A model generated the notes under the pieces. It searched no databases and was not told where the DNA came from. It worked only from the letters and a program-made list of their open reading frames with translations. A program made the translations under genes and the position numbers. Below, in pieces: positions 50,231 through 60,685 of a stretch of DNA of 64,000 nucleotides. The first letter of the stretch is position 1. Every line of letters begins with the position of its first letter. The stretch comes from Micropruina sp. (lineage in GTDB: Bacteria; Actinomycetota; Actinomycetes; Propionibacteriales; Propionibacteriaceae), in NCBI GenBank assembly GCA_016711205.1, contig JADJTM010000002.1:1178001-1242000 (forward strand), read 5' to 3'.

Positions 50231-50632
50231 GGTGGTTCTCTCCTCAGCGACGAGTTCTGACTCTTCACGCTATCAGCGCCGACGGACGCGCGCGGGTGAT
50301 CGTCACCCGCCGCTCACGCATGGGGAGACCCCGCCGCTCAAGCAGGTGGAGACCCCGCCGGCCGACCCGCCGGGACCCTCGCCGGTCGAGCCTGGAGAGA
50401 CCAGGGACGTGGGGTCGCGACCGGGGTCTGGACACGCTCGATCAGACCAGGGAACCCCCGCCGGTCGAGTCTGTCGCACGCCCGCTTCGTCCGCCTGGTA
50501 CAGGGTGAGGAGGTGGCGCTTCGACCGCCCGTTCCATCAAGCCCCGCTGCGTGGCGCCATCCCTTCAGGTCTATTTCTTGTCGGGGCCGCCAGCTAGGTT
50601 GCCTGAGGAAGCCCACCCGACAAGGAGCCGTC
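50231..50632. other. Gene-free interval upstream of the secreted amylase
   Basis: This 400-nt stretch has two copies of GGAGACCCCGCCG (50324 and 50349 region) and further GAGACC-type fragments, but no supported gene or RNA. A -10-like TAGGTT (50595-50600) and AAGGAG at 50622-50627 belong to the amylase gene. Confidence 0.5.
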
Positions 50633-53600
50633 GTGCAGCGTCGCAAGAGTCTCGCCCTGATCATGATCCTCGCCCTCGTGCTGGGCTGGTTCACACCCGG
50701 CGCCCCCGCCCGAGCGGCCGAACGCACCGTCACCCTGGCCGGCAACCTGCAGAGCGAGCTGGGCTGCAGCGAGGACTGGCAGCCGACCTGCACCGCCACC
50801 GACCTGACCCAGAAGGGCAGCAGCTACAGCCGCATCTTCACGATCCCGGCCGGCAGTTGGGAACTCAAGGTGGCGATCAACCACTCCTGGACCGAGAGCT
50901 ACGGCGCCGAGGGCGGCTCGGCGAACATTCCGCTGACCCTGACCACCCCGACCCAGCTGCTGGTCAGCTATGACGACACCACCCATCTGGTCACCATCAA
51001 GCCCGTCGACCTGCCCGGGTCGACGACATCGTCCGATCGCCGGCTCGCGGTTGGGTCGCTGCGCGAGGCGCTGACCAAGGAGCGGTTCTACTTTCTGATG
51101 GCCGACCGGTTCGCCAACGGCGCCACGTCCAACGATACCGGCGGGCTGACCGGTACCCGGCTGGTCACCGGTCTCGACCCCACCGACTCGGGGTTCTACC
51201 ACGGTGGTGACCTGAAGGGCGTCACCGACAAACTCGACTACATCAAGGGCCTCGGCACCACCGCCATCTGGTTGACCCCGTCCTTCAAGAACAACCCGGT
51301 GCAGGGCTCCGGCAACAACGTCAGCGCCGGCTACCACGGCTACTGGATCACCGACTTCACCCAGATCGACCCGCATCTGGGCACCAACGCCGACATGAAG
51401 AAGCTGATCGCCAAGGCCCACGCGAAGGGCATGAAGGTCTTCTTCGACATCATCACCAATCACACCGCCGACATCATCGACTACACCGATCCCGGCACCG
51501 GCAACGACGCTTACTCCTACATCGACAAGGCCACCTCGCCCTACCAGACGGCGTCCGGGCGCATCTTCGATGACCGCACGTACGCGGGCATGTCCGAGTT
51601 TCCCGAGTTGGACGCCGCCACGTCGTTCCCGTACGTGCCCACGTTCCGCACCGAGCAGGACAAGACGGTCAAGGTGCCCGCGTGGCTGAACGACCCGACG
51701 CTCTACCACAACCGCGGCAACTCCACCTTCGCCGGCGAATCGTCCACCTACGGCGACTTCGTCGGCCTGGACGACCTGTTCACCGAGAACCACACGGTGG
51801 TCGATGGCATGGAGAAGATCTACTCCGCGTGGGCGGATTTCGGCATCGACGGGTTCCGCATCGACACCGTCAAGCACGTGAACACCGAGTTCTGGCAGCA
51901 GTTCATTCCCAACGTGCTCGATCATGCCAAGGCCAAGGGCAACGACGACTTCTTCATGTTCGGCGAGGTCTACGACAGCTCGCCCACCTTCACCAGCCAG
52001 TACACGACCACGGCCAAGCTGCAGGCCACCCTCGACTTCGGCTTCCAGAACGCCGCCCTCGGCTTCGCCCAGGGCAAGGCGACCACCGGGCTGCGCGACG
52101 TCTACGCCGGTGACGACTGGTACACCGACGCCGACAGCAACGCCTACCAGTTGCCCACCTTCCTGGGCAACCACGACATGGGCCGGCTGGCGTACCTGCT
52201 GCGCAGCTCCGGGGTCAGCGCCGGCGACACACTCACCCGGCTCAAGCTGGCCAACTCACTGATGTACCTGACCCGCGGTCAGCCGGTCGTCTACTACGGC
52301 GACGAGCAGGGTTTCGCTGGGTCCGGCGGCGACAAGGCGGCCCGCCAGGACATGTTCGCGTCCAAGGTGGCCTCGTACAACAGCGAAGAGGTGATCGGCG
52401 GTGCGTCCGGCTCGAAGAACCGGTTCAACACCAATGCCGCGCTGTACCGCCAGATCGCGCGGCTCGCCGCGCTGCGGGCGAAGCATCCGGCGCTCGCCGA
52501 CGGCGCGCAGATCGCCCGGTACTCCAGCACCGAGGCGGGCATCTTCGCGGTCAGCCGCATCGGCAAGGCCGCCAATCGCGAGTACCTGGTGGTGAGCAAC
52601 AACGCCACCACCGCCAAGACGGCCACGTTCTCGACCTACTCGCCCAACACCCGCTTCGACTCCCTGCTGGGCGGGGGCGGCGACGTGCGGGCCGACCGGT
52701 TCGGACAGGTGTCGGTCACCGTCCCGGCGATGGGCACCAGGGTCTTCCGGGCCACCGATCGCATGCCGGCGGCGTCCGCTGCGCCGGTGATTCTGCCGCT
52801 CACTCCGAAGACCGGCGGCACGGTCGGGGGCCGGGCCGAGATCAGCGCCGCGCTGGCCGACACCGGCGCGTTCGCCGAGGTCAGCTTCTATTCCCGTCCG
52901 GCCGGCACGCAGGCCTGGCAGCTGATCGGCACCGACGACAACCCCCGCTACCGGGTCTACCACGACGTCAGCACTCTGCCGAAGGGTTCGCTGCTGGAGT
53001 ACCGCATCGTCGCGAAGGATCTGCAGGGCCGCTACTCCGCCACCTCCACCTACGCGTTCGTGGGCGACGCGGCGTCCGCGCCGAGCACGGTTCTCAACGA
53101 TCCGCCCGACAAGCAGCCGGCTTCGGTCGGGGTGCCCGGCTCGTTCAACAATGAGGTCGGCTGCCCCGAAGACTGGCAACCCGACTGCGCCAAGGTGCAG
53201 CTGACGCTTGACTCCAAGGATCAGATCTGGAAGACCAAGCCCGCCCTGAACGTGCCCAAGGGTGAGTACGAGTACAAGGCGGCGCTCAACGGCAACTGGG
53301 ACGAGAACTACGGCGTTGGCGGTGCTCGCAACGGCTCGAATCACAACTTCAAGCCGCCCGGCGGTGAGGTCAGCTTCTACTACGACCACGCCACGCACTG
53401 GGTGACGAGCACCGCACAGGGCCCGATCCTCACCGCGCCCGGCAGCTTCCAGAGCGAACTGGGCTGCACCGCGGACTGGCAACCCGACTGTATGCGGCCA
53501 TGGCTGCAGGATCCGGACGGCGACGGCACCTACAGCTGGGCCTCGGTCAAGATTCCCGAGGGCAGCTATGAGTTCAAGGTGGCCCACGGGCTGAGCTCCG

Positions 53601-54088
53601 CCCAGTCCTACCCGAAGGACAACGTGACCCTGGACGTGCCCGCGGACGGCATGCTGGTCACGATCAGCTACGTGCTCGCCACCCACGAGGTGTCGGTCGC
53701 GGTCACCCGGGCGGTTGCGAAGCCCGACCTGAGCGTGGCGAAGGCCGTGCTCATCCGCAACGACCTGATCGCCTACCCGGGCAACGCACTGCCGCTCGGT
53801 GCCGATCCGCGCGGCTACACGTGGCGGCTGCACTGGTCGGTCAAGGGTGGCCTGGCGATCGACTCCGACGCGGTCACCGGTGGCCAGGTGGTGAGCCTGA
53901 CCCGGGACTGGAAGGGCCTCCCCGCGGGTGTGCTGCTGGCAAACCCCGAGCTGGCCGGTTCGGTCGCGCTACGGGTCGACGCCAGAACCGCGGCGAGAAT
54001 GAAGTCGATCCTGGCCGGCCAGGTCGCCGTCGCGATGTACGACGATCAGGGCAGGTTGGTCGACGCCACCGGGTTGAAGCCGCTGTAG
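50633..54088 (+). CDS. Secreted GH13 alpha-amylase with three X25-type domains and truncated pullulanase end
   Basis: An 1151-residue secreted protein: signal peptide (SLALIMILALVLGWFTPGAP then ARAAE), a first X25-type starch-binding domain (GNLQSELGCSEDWQPTC), and the GH13 catalytic domain with nucleophile Asp in GIDGFRIDTVKHVN, acid Glu in FMFGEVYDSS and Asp in FLGNHDMGRL. A linker domain follows, then two more X25 copies (GSFNNEVGCPEDWQPDC and GSFQSELGCTADWQPDC). The final 125 residues (NDLIAYPGNALPLGADPRGY, YDDQGRLVDATGLKPL) match the start of pullulanase-type modules, whose catalytic part is missing. It degrades starch or glycogen outside the cell. AAGGAG precedes GTG 50633. Confidence 0.88.
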   Translation: MQRRKSLALIMILALVLGWFTPGAPARAAERTVTLAGNLQSELGCSEDWQPTCTATDLTQKGSSYSRIFTIPAGSWELKVAINHSWTESYGAEGGSANIPLTLTTPTQLLVSYDDTTHLVTIKPVDLPGSTTSSDRRLAVGSLREALTKERFYFLMADRFANGATSNDTGGLTGTRLVTGLDPTDSGFYHGGDLKGVTDKLDYIKGLGTTAIWLTPSFKNNPVQGSGNNVSAGYHGYWITDFTQIDPHLGTNADMKKLIAKAHAKGMKVFFDIITNHTADIIDYTDPGTGNDAYSYIDKATSPYQTASGRIFDDRTYAGMSEFPELDAATSFPYVPTFRTEQDKTVKVPAWLNDPTLYHNRGNSTFAGESSTYGDFVGLDDLFTENHTVVDGMEKIYSAWADFGIDGFRIDTVKHVNTEFWQQFIPNVLDHAKAKGNDDFFMFGEVYDSSPTFTSQYTTTAKLQATLDFGFQNAALGFAQGKATTGLRDVYAGDDWYTDADSNAYQLPTFLGNHDMGRLAYLLRSSGVSAGDTLTRLKLANSLMYLTRGQPVVYYGDEQGFAGSGGDKAARQDMFASKVASYNSEEVIGGASGSKNRFNTNAALYRQIARLAALRAKHPALADGAQIARYSSTEAGIFAVSRIGKAANREYLVVSNNATTAKTATFSTYSPNTRFDSLLGGGGDVRADRFGQVSVTVPAMGTRVFRATDRMPAASAAPVILPLTPKTGGTVGGRAEISAALADTGAFAEVSFYSRPAGTQAWQLIGTDDNPRYRVYHDVSTLPKGSLLEYRIVAKDLQGRYSATSTYAFVGDAASAPSTVLNDPPDKQPASVGVPGSFNNEVGCPEDWQPDCAKVQLTLDSKDQIWKTKPALNVPKGEYEYKAALNGNWDENYGVGGARNGSNHNFKPPGGEVSFYYDHATHWVTSTAQGPILTAPGSFQSELGCTADWQPDCMRPWLQDPDGDGTYSWASVKIPEGSYEFKVAHGLSSAQSYPKDNVTLDVPADGMLVTISYVLATHEVSVAVTRAVAKPDLSVAKAVLIRNDLIAYPGNALPLGADPRGYTWRLHWSVKGGLAIDSDAVTGGQVVSLTRDWKGLPAGVLLANPELAGSVALRVDARTAARMKSILAGQVAVAMYDDQGRLVDATGLKPL

Positions 54089-54175
54089 CCGACACCTCAC
54101 CGGGTGCGGCTCCATGCCCGGACTCATCGATCGGCCGCGCAGTGGGCCAGATCGGTGAATCCGGGCTCAGCCGGT

Positions 54176-54181
54176 TAGGGT
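54176..54181 (+). promoter_or_regulatory. -10 box TAGGGT before the phosphoribosyltransferase
   Basis: TAGGGT, 6 nt, ATG 54188; no ribosome site. Confidence 0.45.
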
Positions 54182-54187
54182 TCCGCA

Positions 54188-54691
54188 ATGACGGCGTACC
54201 ACGCGGAAGCGTCCGACACCGACGGCAAAGAGGTGCTCAGCTGGCAGGGCTTCGGTGACGCCGGCCGTGAACTGGCGGCCGCCGTGGCGGCCAGCGGCTT
54301 TCGTCCGCAGGTGATCGTGGCGGTCGCCCGGGGCGGTCTGGTGCTGGCGGGTGCGCTCGCCTATGCGCTCGGGGTGAAGCTGGCGGACGCGATGAACGTC
54401 GAGTTCTACACCGACGTCGCCACCACCCTGCCCGACCCGGTGCTGCTGGCTCCGCTGCTCGACATCGACAGCATCGCGGGCCGCCACGTGCTGGTGGTGG
54501 ACGACGTGGCCGATTCCGGCCGCACCCTGCAACTGGTGATGGACATTCTGCTGGCCCACGGCGCCGAGGTGCGCACGGCCGTGCTGTACCTCAAGCCGAC
54601 GTCGGTCTACCAGGTGGATTTCGCCTGGAAGACCACGGACGCCTGGATCGTCTTCCCCTGGTCGGCGCTGCCCCCGGTAACGGTGGGCTGA
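54188..54691 (+). CDS. Phosphoribosyltransferase (purine-type)
   Basis: A 167-residue PRTase fold with the PRPP motif VLVVDDVADSGRTLQLVMDI (two acidic residues then SGRT) and VIVAVARGGLVLAGALAYAL upstream. The C-terminal block DFAWKTTDAWIVFPW is the common ending of bacterial hypoxanthine/xanthine-type transferases that recognise a purine via the aromatic and Asp residues. The probable role is purine salvage from PRPP and a base, consistent with the purine genes in the window. Start ATG 54188 is set by the -10 box; the specificity cannot be told from sequence. Confidence 0.88.
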   Translation: MTAYHAEASDTDGKEVLSWQGFGDAGRELAAAVAASGFRPQVIVAVARGGLVLAGALAYALGVKLADAMNVEFYTDVATTLPDPVLLAPLLDIDSIAGRHVLVVDDVADSGRTLQLVMDILLAHGAEVRTAVLYLKPTSVYQVDFAWKTTDAWIVFPWSALPPVTVG

Positions 54692-54739
54692 CCGGGTCGG
54701 AGCCCGGCCCGCAGGTCAGGGCCGGTTCGATCCCGGGGT

Positions 54740-54745
54740 TAGGCT
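54740..54745 (+). promoter_or_regulatory. -10 box TAGGCT before the PPOX flavoprotein
   Basis: TAGGCT, 6 nt, GTG 54752; no ribosome site. Confidence 0.45.
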
Positions 54746-54751
54746 CGCCTG

Positions 54752-55384
54752 GTGACCGAGACCGAGATCACCACCCTGGAGCAGCTGGAGAGCCTGGTCG
54801 GCGCGCCCGGCTACCGGGCCGCCCACAAGGTGCGCGACGCGCTGCTCCCGATCGATCGCGAGTGGCTCGCGGCGTCCCCGTTCTGCGTGCTGGCGACCGC
54901 GGACGCCGAGGGCCGCTGCGACGCGTCCCCCAAGGGCGACCCGGCAGGACACCTGGTGCACGTGCTGAGCGAGCGCACGATCGCGATCGCGGAACGTCCG
55001 GGCAACAAGCGGGTCGACGGTTACCGCAACGTGATCGTGAACCCGCACGTCGGCCTGGTCTTCTTCGTGCCCGGACGCGGCGACACCCTGCGGATCAACG
55101 GGCGCGCCCGGCTGGTCAGCGACGCGGACTTCTTCGACCAGCTGGTGGTGAGGGGCCATCACCCGATCCTGGCGCTGGTGGTCGAGATCGAGGAGGTGTT
55201 CCACCACTGTGCGAAGGCCTTGATGCGTTCGCAGTTGTGGCAGCCCGAGACCTGGAATCCGGACGTTCTGCCCAGCGTCGCCGCGATCACCAAGGCCGTG
55301 GTGCCGAACACTCCCGAGACCCTGGAGCAACTCGAGAGCTACTACGGGCCGTCCTATGCCGCGAGCATCTACCACCAGACCTGA
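54752..55384 (+). CDS. Pyridoxamine 5'-phosphate oxidase-like FMN protein (MSMEG_1061 type)
   Basis: A 210-residue split-beta-barrel FMN protein. ASPFCVLATADAEGRCDASP, GDPAGHLVHVLSERTIAIAE and NPHVGLVFFVPGRGDTLRIN form the FMN-binding barrel; NGRARLVSDADFF is typical of the family; and HCAKALMRSQLWQPETW fits the MSMEG_1061-like subgroup, which are usually general flavin reductase-like proteins rather than true PdxH. The substrate is unknown. GTG 54752 is set by a -10 box 6 nt upstream. It stands alone between a phosphoribosyltransferase and a convergent VOC protein. Confidence 0.85.
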   Translation: MTETEITTLEQLESLVGAPGYRAAHKVRDALLPIDREWLAASPFCVLATADAEGRCDASPKGDPAGHLVHVLSERTIAIAERPGNKRVDGYRNVIVNPHVGLVFFVPGRGDTLRINGRARLVSDADFFDQLVVRGHHPILALVVEIEEVFHHCAKALMRSQLWQPETWNPDVLPSVAAITKAVVPNTPETLEQLESYYGPSYAASIYHQT

Positions 55385-55521
55385 AGCCCGGCGAACGTGC
55401 GGCGCCGGGTCGTCCGAACCCAGCCCGGGCGAACGCCGCCCCACGAGGCGATCAACGAAGGTCCGGGACGGATTTCGAGACGATAGGCCGGCGAGTTCCG
55501 GCCTTCTGCGGCGACGCGACG

Positions 55522-55926
55522 CTAGGCGTCCCGGTGCTCGGCGCGTTCGTCGTCCGAGCGCAGGATGCAGAACTCGTTGCCCTCCGGATCGGCCAGCACC
55601 ACCCACCCGGTGCCCGGGCCGTGAATGCCCCGGTGGTCGGCGAGCTGAACGGCACCGAGGCCGAGCACACGTTCGACCTCGGCATCGCGGGTGCGATCGA
55701 CCGGGGCCAGGTCGAGGTGCATGCGGTTCTTGACCGACTTGGCCTCGGGGACCTCGATGAAGAGCAGTTCGTGCGATCCGTCCGCCGAGCGGATCACGCA
55801 CTCTTCATGTCCGGCCTCGTTGGGATCGTCGGGGTCTTCGCGATAGTCGAGCACCCGCGTCCACCAGGTCGACAGTGCATACGCGTCGGAACAGTCGATC
55901 GTGGTGTGCGAAACCCGGCTGGTCAT
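55522..55926 (-). CDS. VOC-superfamily (glyoxalase-like) protein
   Basis: A 134-residue single VOC repeat pair: TIDCSDAYALSTWWTRVLDY, then HLDLAPVDRTRDAEVERVLG, and WVVLADPEGNEFCILRSDDE, the classic glyoxalase/bleomycin-resistance-like ending with the metal-ligand Glu. The His in HLDLAP and the Glu are likely ligands. Substrate unknown. Transcribed in the same direction as purU, 47 nt upstream, but with its own -10 box. Confidence 0.88.
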   Translation of the reverse strand: MTSRVSHTTIDCSDAYALSTWWTRVLDYREDPDDPNEAGHEECVIRSADGSHELLFIEVPEAKSVKNRMHLDLAPVDRTRDAEVERVLGLGAVQLADHRGIHGPGTGWVVLADPEGNEFCILRSDDERAEHRDA

Positions 55927-55932
55927 TCGCCG

Positions 55933-55938
55933 AGACTA
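55933..55938 (-). promoter_or_regulatory. -10 box TAGTCT before the VOC gene
   Basis: The minus strand reads TAGTCT, 6 nt, ATG 55926. Confidence 0.4.
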
Positions 55939-55973
55939 GCGTGGCGAGCAGCGACCCAATGGCCGGGAGCCGG

Positions 55974-56825
55974 TCAGTGAAAGATGACGGTGCGCTGCCC
56001 GTCCAGCAGAATGCGGTGCTCGGCGAACAGTTTGACCGCGTCGCTCAGCGTGCGCGACTCCTGCTCCTGACCGAGGTGGACGAGCTCGGGCACGTCCACC
56101 GAATGGTCCACCCGGCGCACGTTCTGTTCGATGATCGGGCCCTCGTCGAGCTCGGCGGTGACGAAGTGCGCGGTCGCTCCGATCAGCTTGACGCCGCGGC
56201 TGTGCGCCTGCCGGTACGGGTTCGCGCCCTTGAAGCCGGGCAGGAATGAGTGGTGGATGTTGATCGCGCGGCCGGCCAGTTGCTCGCACAGGTGCGGGGA
56301 GAGGATCTGCATGTAGCGGGCCAGCACCACGAGCTCGATGCCGTGGTCGGCGACCGCCTCGAGCACCCGCGCCTCGAAGCCGGCCTTGGTGTGGGGCAGC
56401 ACCGCGTGATGCTCGAACGGCACTCCGTAGAAGCCGGCCAGGCCGCCCAGGTCGGGGTGGTTGCTGAGAATCAGCGGCACCTCGATCTGCAGATGCCCGG
56501 ACCGGGCACGAAACAGCAGATCGTTGAGGCAGTGCCCCATCGTGGAGGCCAGAATCAGCGTGCGCCGCGGACGTCCGACATAGTCGAGCACCCATTCGGC
56601 ACCCAGCGAGCGGGCGATCGGGCTGACCGCATGCTCGAACACCGACCGGTCGAACCCCGACTGCACCTGCACCCGCATGAAGAACCGGTTCGACTCCGCC
56701 GAGCTGAACTGCTGCAGTTCGGTGATGTTGCCGTAGGCCTCGGCGATCGCACCGGTGACGGCATGCACGATGCCTGGCCGGTCGTCGCAGGCCAGCGTCA
56801 GCAGCCAGTGGGTCGAGTCGATCAC
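55974..56825 (-). CDS. purU: Formyltetrahydrofolate deformylase
   Basis: A 283-residue enzyme hydrolysing 10-formyl-THF to THF and formate. An N-terminal ACT domain (THWLLTLACDDRPGIVHAVT, residues about 5-80) precedes the formyltransferase-like domain: LASTMGHCLNDLLFRARSG, LARYMQILSPHLCEQLAGRA, and the active-site block INIHHSFLPGFKGANPY with the Asn-His, plus ELDEGPIIEQNVRRVDH. The GTG start at 56825 has a -10 box 6 nt upstream. It balances folate one-carbon units for purine synthesis. Confidence 0.96.
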   Translation of the reverse strand: MIDSTHWLLTLACDDRPGIVHAVTGAIAEAYGNITELQQFSSAESNRFFMRVQVQSGFDRSVFEHAVSPIARSLGAEWVLDYVGRPRRTLILASTMGHCLNDLLFRARSGHLQIEVPLILSNHPDLGGLAGFYGVPFEHHAVLPHTKAGFEARVLEAVADHGIELVVLARYMQILSPHLCEQLAGRAINIHHSFLPGFKGANPYRQAHSRGVKLIGATAHFVTAELDEGPIIEQNVRRVDHSVDVPELVHLGQEQESRTLSDAVKLFAEHRILLDGQRTVIFH

Positions 56826-56831
56826 CGGGAC

Positions 56832-56837
56832 AGGCTA
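56832..56837 (-). promoter_or_regulatory. -10 box TAGCCT before purU
   Basis: The minus strand reads TAGCCT, 6 nt, GTG 56825. Confidence 0.4.
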
Positions 56838-56946
56838 GCGGCCGGGCCGGTGGGCGTCCGGCGGACCGTCACGCGTGAACGCGTGGAGGTGCAAATCGGC
56901 CGCGGCGGTGGGGTGCGTGGTCGTCCGGGCCGCTGTCCGGTTCTCA

Positions 56947-57032
56947 GCAACGGTGCAGGCTTTCTGGTTCGGTACCTGTTGTCGTGTTCTGACACGACAA
57001 CAGGTACGCAAGGTGAAAGCGTGCACCGTTGC
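56947..57032. repeat. 86-bp modular palindrome between purU and icd
   Basis: Three paired segments: GCAACGGTGCA/TGCACCGTTGC at the ends, GCTTTC/GAAAGC inside them, and TACCTGTTGTCGTGT/ACACGACAACAGGTA at the centre around a TCTG loop. It is 20 nt beyond the icd stop and could act as its terminator. A relative lies at 60498-60582. Confidence 0.88.
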
Positions 57033-57052
57033 GGACAACGGGACGGGCCCGC

Positions 57053-59278
<2,226 letters not shown>

Positions 59279-59547
59279 CGTGACCCTTCCCAGGCTCGGC
59301 GGGATTGACGTCAGGAGACTACCAATGCCGGGCCGCGCGCTCAGCCGATGTGCACGGTGAGGCTGCGTCGCCGCGGACCGGAGCCGGGGGTCGCGATTCA
59401 GGGGGGCCGCAAGCTCGCACAGGTTGTGGCTGGGGAATCGAGCTGTGTCAGGCTGGACGGATGCCGGCCACCCGCGATGCAGCGTCCGGGCGAGCAGCGC
59501 ACGGCCCCGCCGACGGCCGCCCGTCCATGCACGAGGGACAGCTGACG

Positions 59548-60444
59548 ATGAGCGCACCGACGGTGCGCGCCCTGATCGCGGAGCAGTTCCCCCACTGGGC
59601 CGGCTTCGACGTCACGGAGGTGCGATCCGCGGCCACCGTCAACGCACTGTTCCGGATCGGGGACGGACTGGTGGCACGGTTCCCCGTTCAGGGTGCCGAC
59701 CCGGCGGCCATTACCGCGCACCTCGCGAAAGAGTGGGCGGCCGCTGACGAGATCGCCGGGGCATCGCCGTTCCCCACGCCGGTGCCGGTGGCGTTGGGCA
59801 TGCCCGGCACCGGCTACCCGCTGCCTTGGACGGTGCAGACCTGGTTGCCCGGTACGGTGGCCACGCCGACCTCGCACGCCGGGTCGCGCCCCTTCGCCGA
59901 GGACCTCGCCGACCTCATTCGTGGGCTGCGTGCAGCGCCCACCCACGGGCGTCGCTTCGCCGGCGACAACCGGGGAGGCGATCTCGCCAGGCACGACCGG
60001 TGGGTTGCCGACTGCCTCGACCGCAGCACCGGACTGCTGGACGTTGCTGCCATCGCGGCGCTCTGGGCCCGAATGCGCCGGCTGCCCCGCGCAGCGTCCG
60101 ATGTGATGAGCCACGGCGACCTGACCCCGTTCAACCTGCTGACGCAGGACGACCGGTTGGCCGGTGTGCTCGACGTCGGCGGCTTCGGTCCCGCGGACCC
60201 CTCCCTCGACCTGGTCTGCGCGTGGCATCTGTTGGACGAGGGGCCTCGCGAACTGCTGCGCGCCCGGCTGGGCTGCGACGAGCTGGAATGGCAGCGCGGC
60301 CGAGCCTGGGCGCTCGAGCAGGCGCTCGGGCTGGTCTGGTATTACCGGGAGACGAATCCGGCGATGAGTGAGCTGGGCGTGATCAGCCTGCATCGAATCC
60401 TCGCGGGGGGCTCCGGTGACGTGGGCGACGCTCGTCCGGGCTGA
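59548..60444 (+). CDS. Aminoglycoside phosphotransferase (APH)-family protein
   Basis: A 298-residue protein-kinase-like fold. An N-lobe opens with MSAPTVRALIAEQFPHWAGF; the catalytic loop is VMSHGDLTPFNLLTQDDRLA (HGD and the following Asn), and the metal Asp is in VLDVGGFGPADPSLDLVCAW. It phosphorylates small hydroxyl compounds; sequence does not say whether an antibiotic, choline, homoserine or sugar. I chose ATG 59548 because GAGGGA lies 9 nt upstream; an in-frame ATG at 59527 is alternative. It is followed by a palindromic repeat and is unlikely to be cotranscribed with the ATPase. There is no mobile-element context for resistance. Confidence 0.82.
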   Translation: MSAPTVRALIAEQFPHWAGFDVTEVRSAATVNALFRIGDGLVARFPVQGADPAAITAHLAKEWAAADEIAGASPFPTPVPVALGMPGTGYPLPWTVQTWLPGTVATPTSHAGSRPFAEDLADLIRGLRAAPTHGRRFAGDNRGGDLARHDRWVADCLDRSTGLLDVAAIAALWARMRRLPRAASDVMSHGDLTPFNLLTQDDRLAGVLDVGGFGPADPSLDLVCAWHLLDEGPRELLRARLGCDELEWQRGRAWALEQALGLVWYYRETNPAMSELGVISLHRILAGGSGDVGDARPG

Positions 60445-60497
60445 GCAGCGGCCCCGGGTTGTCGTCGTCCGTTGTGACCCCGCTGACCCGATCTCAG

Positions 60498-60582
60498 CAG
60501 CGGTACCTGTTGTCGGGTCCGGTGCCTGCTTTCGGGTTATGACGCGAAAGCGTGTAGCCAAGGTGACAACGTGTACCGATGC
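60498..60582. repeat. Modular palindrome related to 56947-57032, with segments reordered
   Basis: Paired arms from outside in: CGGTAC/GTACCG, GTTGTC/GACAAC, and GCTTTCG/CGAAAGC around the loop. The right half (CAAGGTGACAACGTGTACCG) closely resembles the right half at 57009-57028 (CAAGGTGAAAGCGTGCACCG), but the TTGTC and CTTTC modules are swapped. It lies between the APH and AAA ATPase genes. Confidence 0.82.
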
Positions 60583-60672
60583 GGAGATCGGCCACCGGGG
60601 ACGAGCGCGCCCCCGGCCCCCTCGGCGTCCCGGGCCGCTGGGTCATCGGCGTTGATTGTCAGACCCGCTGCC

Positions 60673-60678
60673 TAGGCT
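60673..60678 (+). promoter_or_regulatory. -10 box TAGGCT before the AAA ATPase
   Basis: TAGGCT, 7 nt, ATG 60686, supporting this start over an upstream in-frame TTG at 60656. Confidence 0.45.
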
Positions 60679-60685
60679 CGCGGCC

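Noticed and set aside
59548..60444. Acquired antibiotic-resistance gene
   Set aside because: The APH-like fold is broad, base composition matches the surroundings and there is no mobile element nearby.
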